NCBI RefSeq assembly: GCF_012911605.1
Contig: NZ_JAAMPT010000197.1
Span: 1 to 52,910 of the forward strand
Direction of reading: 5' to 3'
Length of the DNA stretch: 52,910 bases
DNA from: Flavobacterium solisilvae
GTDB taxonomy: Bacteria > Bacteroidota > Bacteroidia > Flavobacteriales > Flavobacteriaceae
Of the stretch, positions 1 through 8,276 are shown piece after piece; position 1 is the first letter of the stretch; each line of letters opens with the position of its first letter. The notes below the pieces were generated by a model. It saw only the letters and a program-made list of their open reading frames with translations, was not told where the DNA came from and searched no databases. The translations under genes and the position numbers were made by a program.

Positions 1-17
1 AATCCCTCTTTCTCCGC
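1..17 (+). repeat. attL: 3' end of a tRNA-Ser gene (direct repeat copy 1)
   Basis: These 17 bases recur exactly at 52894-52910. They fit the 3' strand of a T-stem, then an acceptor strand TTTCTCC and discriminator G, which is typical of tRNA-Ser. The rest of the tRNA would lie just left of the window. An integrase gene begins about 250 bases inside, the usual arrangement for tRNA-targeting islands. The tRNA identity is inferred because only the tail is visible. Confidence 0.8.
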
Positions 18-40
18 AAAATACTTTTTAAAGTACTTCA

Positions 41-72
41 AAACCCCTTAAATCTTATGATTTTCGGGGTTT
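41..72 (+). terminator. Hairpin terminator after the tRNA end
   Basis: AAACCCC (41-47) pairs with GGGGTTT (66-72) across an 18-base loop, and a run of T follows. It sits directly after the tRNA-Ser 3' end and would end tRNA transcription before the integrase gene. Confidence 0.55.
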
Positions 73-119
73 TTTGTTTTAATCCCATATCAAAACATTC
101 ATTAATTCGCAATACTAAA

Positions 120-164
120 GGGGCACAATTCGGGGCACAAGGCAATCAGTGAAAATTGTGCCCC
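120..164. repeat. Triple GGGGCACAA repeats, probable integrase or excisionase arm sites
   Basis: GGGGCACAA occurs at 120-128 and 132-140, and inverted as TTGTGCCCC at 156-164. The outer copies form a perfect 11-bp inverted repeat (120-130 with 154-164). They lie about 105 bp inside attL and about 105 bp before the integrase start, where arm-type recombinase sites or an integrase operator would be expected. The function is inferred from position. Confidence 0.5.
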
Positions 165-267
165 TATCTGTTCGCCAACCTCACTATTTACAGCCAGTTC
201 AGAAAATGAACATCTTGTACCGATTTGACTTTTTAACTAAATTATTACTAATTAAAAGGTCACCAAA

Positions 268-1506
268 ATGGAAGCAACAATCACAAATCTTTTTTATCTA
301 AAAAGAGCAAAAGCCAATGTACACGGACTAGTTCCAATTTATCACAGAACCACAATCAACGGGAAACGCCTCGACAAGAGTACCGGAAAGTACATTGATC
401 CCACTAAATGGTCTACAGAAGCAGGCAGAATGAAAGGCACTTCGGAAGAAGCTAGAACAATAAATAGCCATCTTGATTCACTAATTGCAAAAAATTCTAG
501 TATTGAAAAGAAACTAATCGCAGTTGATAAAGACATAACTGCCGAGGTCTTTAATAATGTATTGACTGGCAAAACTGAAAAACAGCGAACACTAGTACCC
601 ATCTTTCAAAATCACAATGATCAAATTGAAGCTTTAGTAAAAACTGAAGAGTATTCTCCAGGAACATTGGAGCGATATAAAACTTCACTGAGCCATACTA
701 AAGAGTTCATGAAATGGAAGTTCAATATTTCAGATATTAATATCAAAGATATTGATTTAGCTTTTGTAACCGATTACGATTTTTATTTGAGAACTGTGCG
801 AAAATGCAGTAACAATACAACGGTAAAATACATCAAGAATTTCAAAAAGATAATTCAAATCTGCTTGGATAACAGATGGATTGTTGAAAGTCCATTTGTG
901 AAGTATAAAGGAAAAATAAAGGAAGTTGAAAGAGATTTTTTGACTGAGAGCGAGATCGAAACAATTTACAATAAGAAGTTTCATTGTGAGCGATTGATAC
1001 AAGTTAGAGATATTTTCATTTTCTGTTGTTTTACAGGTCTTGCTTACATCGATGTAAAACAATTAACTTCCGATCATATTGGAATTGGTATTGATGGCAA
1101 CAAATGGATTTTCAAGAACAGACAAAAAACCGATACCAGTTCAAAAATTCCTTTACTTCCTATTCCAGAACAAATCATGGCAAAGTATGCATCGCATCCA
1201 AAGTGCATAAATGAAGAAACAATCCTTCCTGTTCTAAGCAATCAAAAAATGAACAGCTATCTAAAAGAAATTGGCGATGTTTGCGGCATTAAAACAGAAT
1301 TAACTTTCCATCTTGCTCGACATTCATTTGCGACCTCTATAACACTTACAAATGGCGTTCCCATTGAAAGCGTTAGCAAAATGCTTGGTCACACTAACAT
1401 CAGAACCACGCAACACTACGCAAAAGTAGTGGATAGAAAAGTGAGTGATGATATGGCTATTCTCAAGCAAAAATTAGCACCTCAACTAATTGCAAAAAGT
1501 TCATAA
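268..1506 (+). CDS. int: Tyrosine recombinase (integrase), IntDOT-like
   Basis: This 412-residue protein should integrate and excise the island at tRNA-Ser. It has an N-terminal arm-binding region, a SAM-like core-binding domain (about 110-215) and a C-terminal catalytic domain. Visible catalytic residues are HxxR in HLARH (about 348-351), H in LGHTN (about 374) and the nucleophile Y in QHYAK (about 383). The position normally held by the first catalytic arginine (FTGLxY, about 259) is alanine. Loss of this arginine is known in IntDOT and related Bacteroides integrases. The gene is next to attL and ends in its own terminator. A truncated relative lies at 13740-14186. Family is certain; target is inferred from the flanking repeats. 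Confidence 0.95.
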   Translation: MEATITNLFYLKRAKANVHGLVPIYHRTTINGKRLDKSTGKYIDPTKWSTEAGRMKGTSEEARTINSHLDSLIAKNSSIEKKLIAVDKDITAEVFNNVLTGKTEKQRTLVPIFQNHNDQIEALVKTEEYSPGTLERYKTSLSHTKEFMKWKFNISDINIKDIDLAFVTDYDFYLRTVRKCSNNTTVKYIKNFKKIIQICLDNRWIVESPFVKYKGKIKEVERDFLTESEIETIYNKKFHCERLIQVRDIFIFCCFTGLAYIDVKQLTSDHIGIGIDGNKWIFKNRQKTDTSSKIPLLPIPEQIMAKYASHPKCINEETILPVLSNQKMNSYLKEIGDVCGIKTELTFHLARHSFATSITLTNGVPIESVSKMLGHTNIRTTQHYAKVVDRKVSDDMAILKQKLAPQLIAKSS

Positions 1507-1525
1507 AACAATATTCTTAAATTTT

Positions 1526-1556
1526 AAAAGCATTGCACTACCAGCAATGCTTTTTT
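1526..1556 (+). terminator. Rho-independent terminator after the integrase gene
   Basis: AAAAGCATTGC pairs perfectly with GCAATGCTTTT over a 7-base loop, followed by more T. It starts 20 bases after the integrase stop codon. Confidence 0.85.
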
Positions 1557-1587
1557 CATTAAAAAAACATCCAAAACATGGTGTTTA

Positions 1588-1643
1588 ATTCCCGAATGGA
1601 ACACTATACTTCTTGATTTATAAACTTCGATGCTATAGTTTTG
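1588..1643 (+). promoter_or_regulatory. Promoter of the AraC gene with an upstream ATTCGGGAAT-type box
   Basis: Box ATTCCCGAAT (1588-1597), a 15-bp gap, TTG (1613-1615), a 20-bp spacer and TAGTTTTG (1636-1643) fit the Bacteroidota TTG/TAnnTTTG promoter. The same box with the same spacing is found before rteC and the lipoprotein gene. Confidence 0.7.
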
Positions 1644-1692
1644 TCAACATTCCCCACCTTCCTTTCTGGCAATCATTCACACATATACCTTC

Positions 1693-2262
1693 ATGGATAA
1701 CCAACAAAACCAACAGCGAATTAAAAGCTTATACAAAATGCTTTTAGAAATGGCAACCGGAAATCTAGCGTTTCGGGTAGAGCTAAATGGCAGTGGCGAT
1801 GAGTTGGACCAATTGGCAATGATGCTGAATGAAGTAGCAGAGAAAATGCAAGAAGTAATTTCGAAATACGAATTTAAAAATCAACCTTATGATTACAGTA
1901 CAAATCAAAATACTACCAAACAATCCGATTCAGAACTAATACAGAAAGTCCTCGACTACATACTAAATCATTTAGAAGAACCTTTGCCAACCACTAAAGA
2001 ACTTTCGAAGATGTTTGGCACCAATGAGTTCACTTTAAAAGACAGCTTCCGGAATAATGTAAAAACAAGTATCTATCAATTCTACAATGATGAACGACTT
2101 AAAAAAGCACAATTCCTTATCCAAAAAACAGCAATTCCATTAAAAGAGATTGCGTTGATGTGTGGCTTCAATGATTATCCCAACTTCTACAAAGCATTTA
2201 AAAAACGCTACAATTTTCCACCAAGTGAAGTAAAAAGAGAAAAAGAAAACGACAATCAATAA
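1693..2262 (+). CDS. AraC-family regulator with a HAMP-like N-terminus
   Basis: This 189-residue protein has a C-terminal AraC-type double helix-turn-helix (about 85-180), including the typical second-helix segment IALMCGFNDYPNFYKAFKK and the ending FPPSEVK. The first ~55 residues resemble a HAMP or linker coiled segment (LLEMATGNLAFRV, then LAMMLNEVAEKM) but no membrane helix is present, so it is probably cytoplasmic. It precedes the MauE-like gene by about 90 bases and may control it. Its own promoter carries an ATTCGGGAAT-type box, so this protein is one candidate to bind that box. Fold is clear; ligand and targets are unknown. Confidence 0.85.
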   Translation: MDNQQNQQRIKSLYKMLLEMATGNLAFRVELNGSGDELDQLAMMLNEVAEKMQEVISKYEFKNQPYDYSTNQNTTKQSDSELIQKVLDYILNHLEEPLPTTKELSKMFGTNEFTLKDSFRNNVKTSIYQFYNDERLKKAQFLIQKTAIPLKEIALMCGFNDYPNFYKAFKKRYNFPPSEVKREKENDNQ

Positions 2263-2288
2263 AGTCATTCCCTATTTTGCAAACCGAT

Positions 2289-2344
2289 ATTCCCGAAATG
2301 AAATAAGATAATGGTTTCATTAATAGAATTTTACACTACCAATT
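2289..2344 (+). promoter_or_regulatory. Degenerate copy of the box promoter before the MauE-like gene
   Basis: ATTCCCGAAA (2289-2298) is one base off the box. At the same spacing lie GTT (2314-2316) and TACCAATT (2337-2344), so only the TA of the -7 element is kept. It is in register with the three good copies but weak, and may be chance or an activator-dependent promoter. Confidence 0.3.
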
Positions 2345-2354
2345 CTATTAAACC

Positions 2355-3842
2355 ATGAAAATAAAGGTCACCAATCTTAAAACAATTCTTGTAGAAATAA
2401 TAAGCTTCCTATTGATTATACTTTTTGTATACTCTGCTCTAAGCAAATTATTAGAATTCCAAAACTTCCAAGCCCAATTGGGACAATCGCCATTGCTAAG
2501 TGCATACACTGGATTTGTTTCTTATTCTGTATTAATAGTTGAATTGCTAATCGCTATACTACTTGCAATACCAAAATCAAGATATTTTGCTTTGTTAGCT
2601 TCATTTGGATTAATGCTAATGTTCACAGCTTACATAATAGTTATCCTTAATTATTCCTCATTTGTGCCTTGTTCCTGTGGTGGAATACTGGAAGAAATGG
2701 GTTGGAAAGAACACCTGATTTTCAATATGTCTTTTACAATTCTAGCGGCAATAGCCTCAGTACTTACAGCAACAAATAAATCCAAAACAGTTCTAAAACT
2801 GGCAATTATCGCAATTATCGGTTCAGCTGTGATTGTAATTTTATATTTCTATTCAGAACACACCATGCACCGCGAAAACCCATTCATCCGAAGATTTATC
2901 CAAGGTGCTGCAACCCAAACAGCCGAAGCCGAACTAACCAATAATTTCAAATACTTTGCAGGAACCGATGGTAAAACCATGTATTTCGGAGACAGCCAAG
3001 CACCATTACACATACTAGCTTTCGATACCATTTTAAAAACCAAACATCAATATAAAATACAATTGGAGCGCGAAAACTTTCCTTTCGTTTCAGTACAAGT
3101 CCGAATTGCACCACCCTATTTTTATCTTATGGATGGCACAGTACCAGTAATCTACAAAGGCAAAATATCCGATTGGAAAGCAAAACTTGTAATGTATGAC
3201 AACAACTACTATTTTTCAAAAGCTGAAATCATTGCTCCAGATAAAATCGTATTTCGAGCACAGCAACTCAAAACGCTTTATAACATTTTAGGGACTTTTA
3301 CTTTCAAAGACAGTTTACAAGTCCAATATGCACCTCAACTTCTACAAAAACAAATAGATGGCTTTTTTGATACTGATGGTATGATGCATTTTGACAAACA
3401 ATCTCAAAAATTCATCTACAACTATTACTACCGAAATCAATTCATAATTGCTGATACCAACCTTAACCTAGTTCATCGCGGAAATACCATCGACACCACT
3501 ACCAAAGCCAAACTCAAAATAGCTCACATCAAAGAAACTGGACAACGAAAAATTGCTTCACTTCCAACAACGGTAAATCAATTAACGGCAGTTTCTAATA
3601 ATTTACTATTTGTAAACTCAAAATTAATCGGACGTTACGAACCCAAAGAAATGTGGAAACAAGCTTCGATTGTTGATGTGTACAACATCAAGAAAAACAC
3701 CTACTTGTCAAGTATTTACATCTACGACATAAACAAAACCAAATTGAAAGAAATGTTTGTAATAGACAACTATCTCTACGCAATAATCGGACATCGATTA
3801 CATAAATACCAATTAAGTAAAAAACATTTTAACAACAAATGA
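2355..3842 (+). CDS. MauE/DoxX-like redox membrane protein with a C-terminal extracytoplasmic domain
   Basis: This 495-residue protein begins with a four-helix membrane domain (about 10-165). Between helices it carries the motif VPCSCGG and then GWKEHLIFN, typical of MauE/DoxX-type proteins linked to thiol redox chemistry or disulfide formation. Residues about 180-495 are soluble and rich in short beta segments, possibly propeller-like, and I do not recognise them. The gene lies between an AraC regulator and a small exported protein with four cysteines, so a role in oxidising or sensing that peptide's thiols is plausible but inferred. Confidence 0.75.
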   Translation: MKIKVTNLKTILVEIISFLLIILFVYSALSKLLEFQNFQAQLGQSPLLSAYTGFVSYSVLIVELLIAILLAIPKSRYFALLASFGLMLMFTAYIIVILNYSSFVPCSCGGILEEMGWKEHLIFNMSFTILAAIASVLTATNKSKTVLKLAIIAIIGSAVIVILYFYSEHTMHRENPFIRRFIQGAATQTAEAELTNNFKYFAGTDGKTMYFGDSQAPLHILAFDTILKTKHQYKIQLERENFPFVSVQVRIAPPYFYLMDGTVPVIYKGKISDWKAKLVMYDNNYYFSKAEIIAPDKIVFRAQQLKTLYNILGTFTFKDSLQVQYAPQLLQKQIDGFFDTDGMMHFDKQSQKFIYNYYYRNQFIIADTNLNLVHRGNTIDTTTKAKLKIAHIKETGQRKIASLPTTVNQLTAVSNNLLFVNSKLIGRYEPKEMWKQASIVDVYNIKKNTYLSSIYIYDINKTKLKEMFVIDNYLYAIIGHRLHKYQLSKKHFNNK

Positions 3843-3935
3843 CAACATAAAAATCTATTCTGATCAGTAGCAGGAACGAGACTGAAAACCTGTAAAAAAG
3901 AGTAAGTCAAAAAAAATAATTAAATTTCTATTACC

Positions 3936-4217
3936 ATGAAAACTATTTTAAAAGTGATCTTGCCAGTTTTGGCATTCACATTGGCAAGTGCCGGAGCAGT
4001 TAGCACAAACGATGCTAAAGTAAAAGATGCTAAAAAAACAGTTGCGATTATTGGTTACATCCAAAATCCAACTGCTGCAAGTTGTCTTCAAGTTTCAGTA
4101 GATTGTACAACAAACAATACAGGTCAAAACTGTATGTCTAGTGAAACACCAGCAAGACGTGTTTGGCACAAAAATGCTGCAAACGCTTGTAGCGTAAACT
4201 TATTTAAAGTTCTTTAA
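3936..4217 (+). CDS. Small exported cysteine-containing protein, DUF6520-like
   Basis: This 93-residue protein has a signal peptide (LKVILPVLAFTLASAGAV) and a mature part with four cysteines (in AASC, VDC, QNC and NAC), enough for two disulfides. Length and pattern resemble the small Bacteroidota family DUF6520, whose function is unknown. It follows the MauE-like gene by 93 bases and faces the SusC/SusD/peptidase operon across a shared terminator. It could be a secreted peptide whose disulfides depend on the MauE-like protein. Expression is likely from its own leader, since the gap contains no clear terminator. Confidence 0.7.
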   Translation: MKTILKVILPVLAFTLASAGAVSTNDAKVKDAKKTVAIIGYIQNPTAASCLQVSVDCTTNNTGQNCMSSETPARRVWHKNAANACSVNLFKVL

Positions 4218-4230
4218 GTAAGTAAAATTT

Positions 4231-4271
4231 AAGTATGCAGTTTTCAACTGTAGAAAACTGCATACTTTTAG
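4231..4271. terminator. Bidirectional terminator between convergent genes
   Basis: A perfect 15-bp inverted repeat (4231-4245 with 4253-4267) with a 7-base loop is flanked by A-rich sequence on the left and TTTT on the right. It separates the small exported protein gene from the end of the S9 peptidase gene. Confidence 0.85.
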
Positions 4272-4273
4272 TA

Positions 4274-6886
4274 TCATTGCTCTATGTCCGATTTCATCCA
4301 CGCTCGCTTTGGCTCACCTTTCAAATAATGTCCAAACCAATCATTCATCTTTCTCAACAAATCTTCTTGGTTTTTTGGATCTCGAAAAATATGTCCTTCA
4401 TTATCATAAACCAACATAACATGTTCTTTCTTTAATCGTCGTAAAGCTGCGTAAAAAGTTTCAGCTTGTCGTGGTTGTACTGTTTCATCTATTTTACCAG
4501 CCCAAGTCAATAGCGGAGTAGTTATTGTACTAGCATTAAGCAAAGGTGAATTTCTATGATAAGCTTCTTGATTATCATAAAATGAAAATCCCATACGATA
4601 CTGTTGATTTTCATAACGCCAACCATCAATTTCATGGTCATTGGTATTAATGGTGAAATAATGCTGTAAATTATCAGATACAGCCGAACCACTTATAGCT
4701 GTAGCAAACAGATCCGTTTGAGTAATAATAAAATTGGTTTCATATCCGCCAAAGGATTGTCCAGTTAGACCAATTCTTTTAGCATCAGCAACTCCCATTT
4801 CAATTACCTTTTTAGTTGCTGCTGTTACACAGTCAACTGCCGAAATACACGAGTTTCCTTTTTCAAATGAAATATCGGGTAACAGAACAGCGTAACCATC
4901 AGCAGTCAGATTGACAATATTAAACCCAAACCCATTATGCAAACTTGGTGTAATATAATCATGTCTATATTTTGAAAAAGTTTCATAAATAAACACAACC
5001 ATCGGATATTTTTTGCTAGCATCATAATTCGCAGGATAATATAAAATACCATTCAAAGGCGTGCCTTTACTATCAGTATAATGTATCATTTCCGTTTTTC
5101 CCCAATGATAGTTCTTTTGATGCTCATTACTATGTACAATTACTTTTTGCAAACCATTATTGTCAAATACTAATGTTGGTGGTAAATCAAATCGTTGCTT
5201 CACACTAATAAAAGCAGTGCCTTTTTTTGATTTTTTAAATTTTGTAACCATAGCATCATCAACAATAAGTGACTTTGCTTCTTGATTAGGTTTTAAATTA
5301 AAAAATCCATGCGCACCACTTTGCAAATTATAAGAAGTTAAAACAACTTCTTTCGATAAATCATATATAAAAGTTCCTGTTTCCGAATAATTAAACTCTT
5401 GACTATTTGATACAGCAGAGGTATCAAATCGAAATCGCAAGTTCTTTTCTTTACCATTAGTCAGTCGTTTACGTTGTTTTCCATCTAGTGAAATCGCCCA
5501 TATATCATGGTAATCATAACACAATACAAATTTGCCATCTTTTGTCCAATCCGTTTGACCCCAAACACGCAATTCTGCTCCTGGATCATCAACCCAGTTA
5601 TCCCAACTAACATTCAATCCTTGAGTAAGGTTGGAATGTGATTTTTTCACAATATCATAAACCCACCAATTACTATTTTTGTAATAGCTTATATACTTTC
5701 GATCTGGTGAAAAATCAATCTGACTATCATATCCACTCTGTTCTTTAATTACCAATTCTTTTACTCCGGTTCTAATATTCATCAAGTAATAATCCATATC
5801 AGCATATAATTTATATTTTGGTTTATACTGATATTTATCCGCCACAAGTGCATAATCTTGAGTACCATTCAAAGCAAACCAATTTTGTTGCTCTGAACTT
5901 ATTGCTTTCACAAGTCTTTCTTTTGGAAACCAAACGGCTAAAAATTGCGAATAAGGTACACTTGCTCTCAATTTTCGTTCACGATAAAGCAACTGGTCTT
6001 TGGCATGCCAAACCTCAACACCGCTAGAATATCCAGTAGTGTCTCTTGCCACAACATTCGTTATTCCAAAAAATACCTTTTTGCCATCACGAGAAACCTT
6101 CAGTGCAATATTTTGATCGGGAGAAATTTTCATTTGAGACGGAAAAATAGCATCCGAAGATTTCACCGTATATAATTTGGCGGCCACAAAATCATAATAA
6201 CACACAACCTCATTACCTTTATCAACTCCATAAAAAGCAATAGAATTACCATTTTGTTGCCACTTCAAAACTTCAAAAGTTTGCGCGTTTGGTTTCAAAA
6301 TTACCTGATTACTAAAGGTATTTTTTAAACTCAAAGAACCTATCGAACCTTTACCATTTTCAGAAGTTGCATAGACCAACTTTGTTTTGTCCAAATTCCA
6401 TTCATAAGCCGTTACATTTTCAATTCGCTCAGTAACTGTTTCATTCTTTCTTATAACTAGTGCACGAGCATCTTCCAAAGTAACCAAATACTGTCCATCA
6501 GCCGAATAGTCATACCTACTAACATTCGCATATAATTTCTCTGTTCCGTTTTTCAAATCAAACAATACTAATCCTTCCTTTTTGATAAAAGCAAAGCTTG
6601 TTTCCCCAATAAATTGACCATGTTGCAAATTGAGAAACACAAACTTCCTATCAGTTTTAGTATGTACCACAAACGTAGTATCCATATCATTTTCATACGA
6701 AAACCGATAACTAACCCAATTGCCTTTATCAGACAATTGCTCACTTCCCATAGTATGCCACAAACCATAATCGGCTTCGGTTACGTGCTTCTTAGTTAGC
6801 ACCTGTCCCATTACAGGACAGGGAACTAACCCAACTAATAGTATGGCGATCACACCATAAAACGTTGGTAAATAAGTAAACTTCAT
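4274..6886 (-). CDS. Exported S9-family peptidase (prolyl oligopeptidase / DPP type)
   Basis: This 870-residue protein has a signal peptide, a long beta-propeller-like region (about 60-590) and a C-terminal alpha/beta hydrolase domain. The triad is visible: Ser in GQSFGGYE (about 708), Asp in AGKIDETVQ (about 798) and His in DNEGHIF (about 831). The family cleaves short peptides, often after proline or other small residues. Its start overlaps the SusD stop codon by one base, so it is the last gene of a SusC-SusD-peptidase operon. This suggests degradation of imported peptides in the periplasm. Enzyme class is secure; specificity is unknown. Confidence 0.9.
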   Translation of the reverse strand: MKFTYLPTFYGVIAILLVGLVPCPVMGQVLTKKHVTEADYGLWHTMGSEQLSDKGNWVSYRFSYENDMDTTFVVHTKTDRKFVFLNLQHGQFIGETSFAFIKKEGLVLFDLKNGTEKLYANVSRYDYSADGQYLVTLEDARALVIRKNETVTERIENVTAYEWNLDKTKLVYATSENGKGSIGSLSLKNTFSNQVILKPNAQTFEVLKWQQNGNSIAFYGVDKGNEVVCYYDFVAAKLYTVKSSDAIFPSQMKISPDQNIALKVSRDGKKVFFGITNVVARDTTGYSSGVEVWHAKDQLLYRERKLRASVPYSQFLAVWFPKERLVKAISSEQQNWFALNGTQDYALVADKYQYKPKYKLYADMDYYLMNIRTGVKELVIKEQSGYDSQIDFSPDRKYISYYKNSNWWVYDIVKKSHSNLTQGLNVSWDNWVDDPGAELRVWGQTDWTKDGKFVLCYDYHDIWAISLDGKQRKRLTNGKEKNLRFRFDTSAVSNSQEFNYSETGTFIYDLSKEVVLTSYNLQSGAHGFFNLKPNQEAKSLIVDDAMVTKFKKSKKGTAFISVKQRFDLPPTLVFDNNGLQKVIVHSNEHQKNYHWGKTEMIHYTDSKGTPLNGILYYPANYDASKKYPMVVFIYETFSKYRHDYITPSLHNGFGFNIVNLTADGYAVLLPDISFEKGNSCISAVDCVTAATKKVIEMGVADAKRIGLTGQSFGGYETNFIITQTDLFATAISGSAVSDNLQHYFTINTNDHEIDGWRYENQQYRMGFSFYDNQEAYHRNSPLLNASTITTPLLTWAGKIDETVQPRQAETFYAALRRLKKEHVMLVYDNEGHIFRDPKNQEDLLRKMNDWFGHYLKGEPKRAWMKSDIEQ

Positions 6887-8265
6887 TAATAGCCGGGATT
6901 TTGAGTTAAGTTCGGATTAGCCAATAATTCCGTTTCCGGTATTGGCCAATGAACATCGGTACTATTCCAACCCAATTTTACAATCGGCAAAGCGGTATTC
7001 AAAGCTCCAGTTCGCTTCAAATCAAAAAAGCGATGTCCATGCTCTGTAAACAATTCGAAGCGTCTTTCCTCTTGTACAGCAGCTATAATTTCAGCTTCTG
7101 TGTTAGCTGTCGTATTCGGTAATCCTGCCAAACTTCTAACCATATCCAAATCTTGTTTGGCATTAGTCAATTCGCCTTGTCGTGCTCTGGCTTCTGCACG
7201 AATTAAATATTGCTCCGCCAATCGGAACACTATCGAATACTCCACAGAAGTTCCAGTATTCGTATTTTGTTTGTATTTATTGGCATGATACCAAGTGTCA
7301 GAACCATCCGTTTCAGTCGCAATCCAATGACTTTTTCTAAGGTCATCATTGGCAAACGAATTATACAATTCTGCACGCAATCCAACAAACGGCGGTGGTC
7401 CTGTTTGAAATACAAAAACAGAACCTTCATCAGTATTATTGCCTTCCAATTTTGGCGAAAATTGCCAAATCGTAGCAGTGCAATCCTTCAAGAATATCTT
7501 GTCAATATCCGTTTCCCAAACATATTCAGCAGTATTCAAAACAGCCGAAGCAGCATTCGAAGCTTCTGCCCAATTGCCGTTATACAAATACACACGTGCC
7601 AATAAAGCCGATGCAGTCGAACGATTAGGTCGAACACGGTCAGATGCAAAATAAGCTTCGGGCAATAAAGCAATCGCTTGTTGCAAATCGGCAATAATGT
7701 TGTTGTAAACTTCTGTAGTTGGCATTCTACTAACCAAGCGGTTTACCTCATAATCAGTAGTAGTAATATACGGCACATCGCCATACAAGTTCACTAAATA
7801 AGAATGCACTAAAGCTCTAACAAATAGGGCTTCTCCAATAAACTGATTTTTATCCGCACTCGAAAGTCCAGTCGAATTTTGGCAACCATAAATAACGGCA
7901 TTAGCGCAATAAATCTGCTGATAACTTTCATTCCACATCTGCGATGCCATCGATGTAGTCGCAAGCATCGTATTGTTAAAAATAAACGATGTGTTATCAT
8001 CAGTCGCACCATAATAAGTCAGTTCATCAGCATACAATCCCAAACTTACGCCAGAACCATTAGCATTTCCTGCTATTAATCCTGTATCGCGTAGCTTTGA
8101 ATAAATATCAATCATCGCCGCATTGGCTGTAGTTCTATCTTCAAAAACGGTTACACCAGTCAGTTGCGAATTGGGTGTTTCAACATCCACAAAACTATCA
8201 CATCCTACTAAATTCAATAGAAGCATTAAACCCAATAATGTTATTTTAAAATTTTTCATAGTCAT
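6886..8265 (-). CDS. SusD/RagB-family outer-membrane lipoprotein
   Basis: This 459-residue protein starts with a lipoprotein signal ending in LLNLVGC, so it should be lipid-anchored on the outer membrane. The body shows SusD features: tetratricopeptide-like helices, RPNRSTASALLARVYLY in the middle and RFFDLKRTG with a final NPNLTQNPGY. SusD proteins form the lid over a SusC TonB-dependent channel and bind the substrate. It starts 11 bases after SusC ends and overlaps the peptidase start. The nearby peptidase favours peptides over glycans as the imported substrate, which is inference. Confidence 0.95.
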   Translation of the reverse strand: MTMKNFKITLLGLMLLLNLVGCDSFVDVETPNSQLTGVTVFEDRTTANAAMIDIYSKLRDTGLIAGNANGSGVSLGLYADELTYYGATDDNTSFIFNNTMLATTSMASQMWNESYQQIYCANAVIYGCQNSTGLSSADKNQFIGEALFVRALVHSYLVNLYGDVPYITTTDYEVNRLVSRMPTTEVYNNIIADLQQAIALLPEAYFASDRVRPNRSTASALLARVYLYNGNWAEASNAASAVLNTAEYVWETDIDKIFLKDCTATIWQFSPKLEGNNTDEGSVFVFQTGPPPFVGLRAELYNSFANDDLRKSHWIATETDGSDTWYHANKYKQNTNTGTSVEYSIVFRLAEQYLIRAEARARQGELTNAKQDLDMVRSLAGLPNTTANTEAEIIAAVQEERRFELFTEHGHRFFDLKRTGALNTALPIVKLGWNSTDVHWPIPETELLANPNLTQNPGY

Positions 8266-8276
8266 ATAAATTAAGA

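Noticed and set aside
4235..4435. Plus-strand open frame of 66 codons
   Set aside because: It begins inside the terminator and runs antisense to the S9 peptidase gene.
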